Shown here: in pieces, positions 63,591 to 64,000 of the stretch
Numbering within the stretch: the stretch's first letter is position 1
Layout of the letters: each line of letters begins with the position of its first letter
Source: an uncultured Armatimonadota bacterium
GTDB lineage: Bacteria > Armatimonadota > Armatimonadia > Armatimonadales > Armatimonadaceae
Assembly (NCBI GenBank): GCA_903910385.1
Contig: CAIVZM010000048.1
Location: 1 to 64,000, forward strand
DNA length: 64,000 nucleotides
Direction of reading: 5' to 3'
Program-made: the position numbers and the translations under genes
The notes under the pieces: model-generated
Seen by the model: the letters and a program-made list of their open reading frames with translations, nothing else
Databases searched by the model: none
What the model was told of the DNA's origin: nothing

Positions 63591-64000
63591 TTGGCGACCT
63601 ATAAAACGAATGCGATTGTATTGCGCCGGATGCCGCTGGGCGAGACGGACAAGATTGTCACGCTCTTTGCCCGCGAGTACGGCAAGTTCAACATCATCGC
63701 CAAGGGAGCGCGTCGCACCACTTCTCGCCTTGCGGGAGCCACGGAACCGCTGATGCTTCTCAAGGCGTTGCTGGCGGAAGGCATGAATCTGGATGTCCTG
63801 ACGCAGTGCGATATCAAGGAATCGTTCCCCGCTATCCGCGCCGATTTCGGTCTGTATCTCCGGGCAACCTACTGTTGTGAGTTACTGGATCGGATGAGTA
63901 TCGAGCGTGACCCGGATATCGAAACGTTCGATCTGCTACTTTCCACGCTGTATATTTTGCAACGAGCCGCTGATTCGGACGCCGTCGTTCACTCTTTCGA
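63591..64000 (+). CDS. recO: DNA repair protein RecO, N-terminal part
   Basis: Runs off the right edge after 136 codons. LATYKTNAIVLRRMPLGETDKIVTLF opens the RecO OB-fold; YGKFNIIAKGARRTTSRLAGATEPLM follows, then the start of the alpha-helical domain (LRATYCCELLDRMS). RecO binds SsbA/SSB and loads RecA with RecR in recombinational repair. The TTG at 63591 gives the usual start; a weak GAGA is upstream. The gap before it (63411-63590) shows nothing clear. Confidence 0.92.
   Translation, partial: MATYKTNAIVLRRMPLGETDKIVTLFAREYGKFNIIAKGARRTTSRLAGATEPLMLLKALLAEGMNLDVLTQCDIKESFPAIRADFGLYLRATYCCELLDRMSIERDPDIETFDLLLSTLYILQRAADSDAVVHSF

Noticed and set aside
1-64000. tRNA or rRNA genes.
   Set aside because: I scanned the gaps for T-loop sequences (GGTTCGA-type) on both strands and found none with a matching acceptor stem.

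Overview
The window looks like a chromosomal stretch of moderately GC-rich bacterial DNA from a phylum such as Armatimonadota. This is an inference. It rests on a type II pseudopilin of the kind expanded in that group (N-terminus with [18 protein letters not shown], then [10 protein letters not shown]) paired with a small lipoprotein, a Planctomycete-type cytochrome (PSD1) protein, frequent TTG/GTG starts, and -10 boxes sitting only 5-8 nt before several start codons. Planctomycetota or another deep-branching phylum is not excluded. I recognised no tRNA, rRNA, CRISPR array, phage or intact transposase.

Layout. 1-5.4 kb: carbohydrate and peptide hydrolases and an unusual NRAMP-family transporter. 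5.5-7.7 kb: lipoprotein/pseudopilin pair, then a gene-free stretch carrying a strong candidate stand-alone RNA of about 337 nt on the minus strand, with its own promoter and intrinsic terminator. 8-13.4 kb: FGGY sugar kinase, GH78-type rhamnosidase and a triple YbjQ-like protein. 13.5-25 kb: ATP-type PEP carboxykinase, homoserine kinase, LrgA/LrgB, an ECF sigma/anti-sigma/RseB-like operon, a DUF4126 membrane protein and PEP carboxylase. 25-33 kb: sugar dehydrogenase-like propeller, acetyltransferase, GT39-like membrane glycosyltransferase and the PSD1 cytochrome protein. 33.3-34.6 kb: a tight four-gene minus-strand cassette with an antitoxin, a PIN protein and two unknown small proteins. 34.6-43 kb: glutamate synthase, with its large and small subunits separated by a prolyl oligopeptidase.

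43.5-51 kb is the conserved translation/secretion cluster ffh-rpsP-khpA-rimM-trmD-rplS-lepB-rnhB, interrupted by a pirin and an orphan antitoxin-like gene. Behind it lie a decayed HNH nuclease beside a dispersed repeat, fabI, a cupin and a Balon/baeRF-like ribosome hibernation factor. 54.5-62.6 kb is defence-like: a PIN toxin with its partner, an SGNH hydrolase, an MrfA-like helicase, and McrB/McrC, in which McrB has a very long insertion between Walker A and Walker B. The window closes with an NmrA-like reductase, a second copy of the dispersed repeat and the 5' part of recO.

Functionally, PckA, Ppc, GltB and GltD form a central carbon/nitrogen set around PEP, oxaloacetate and glutamate. The glycan genes (esterase, rhamnosidase, FGGY kinase, sugar dehydrogenase) suggest growth on plant or microbial polysaccharide sugars. 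The 43-51 kb cluster is ordinary housekeeping. The most interesting material is the minus-strand RNA at about 7.26-7.60 kb, the PIN cassette, the MrfA-McrBC block and the recurring leaderless-type promoters.
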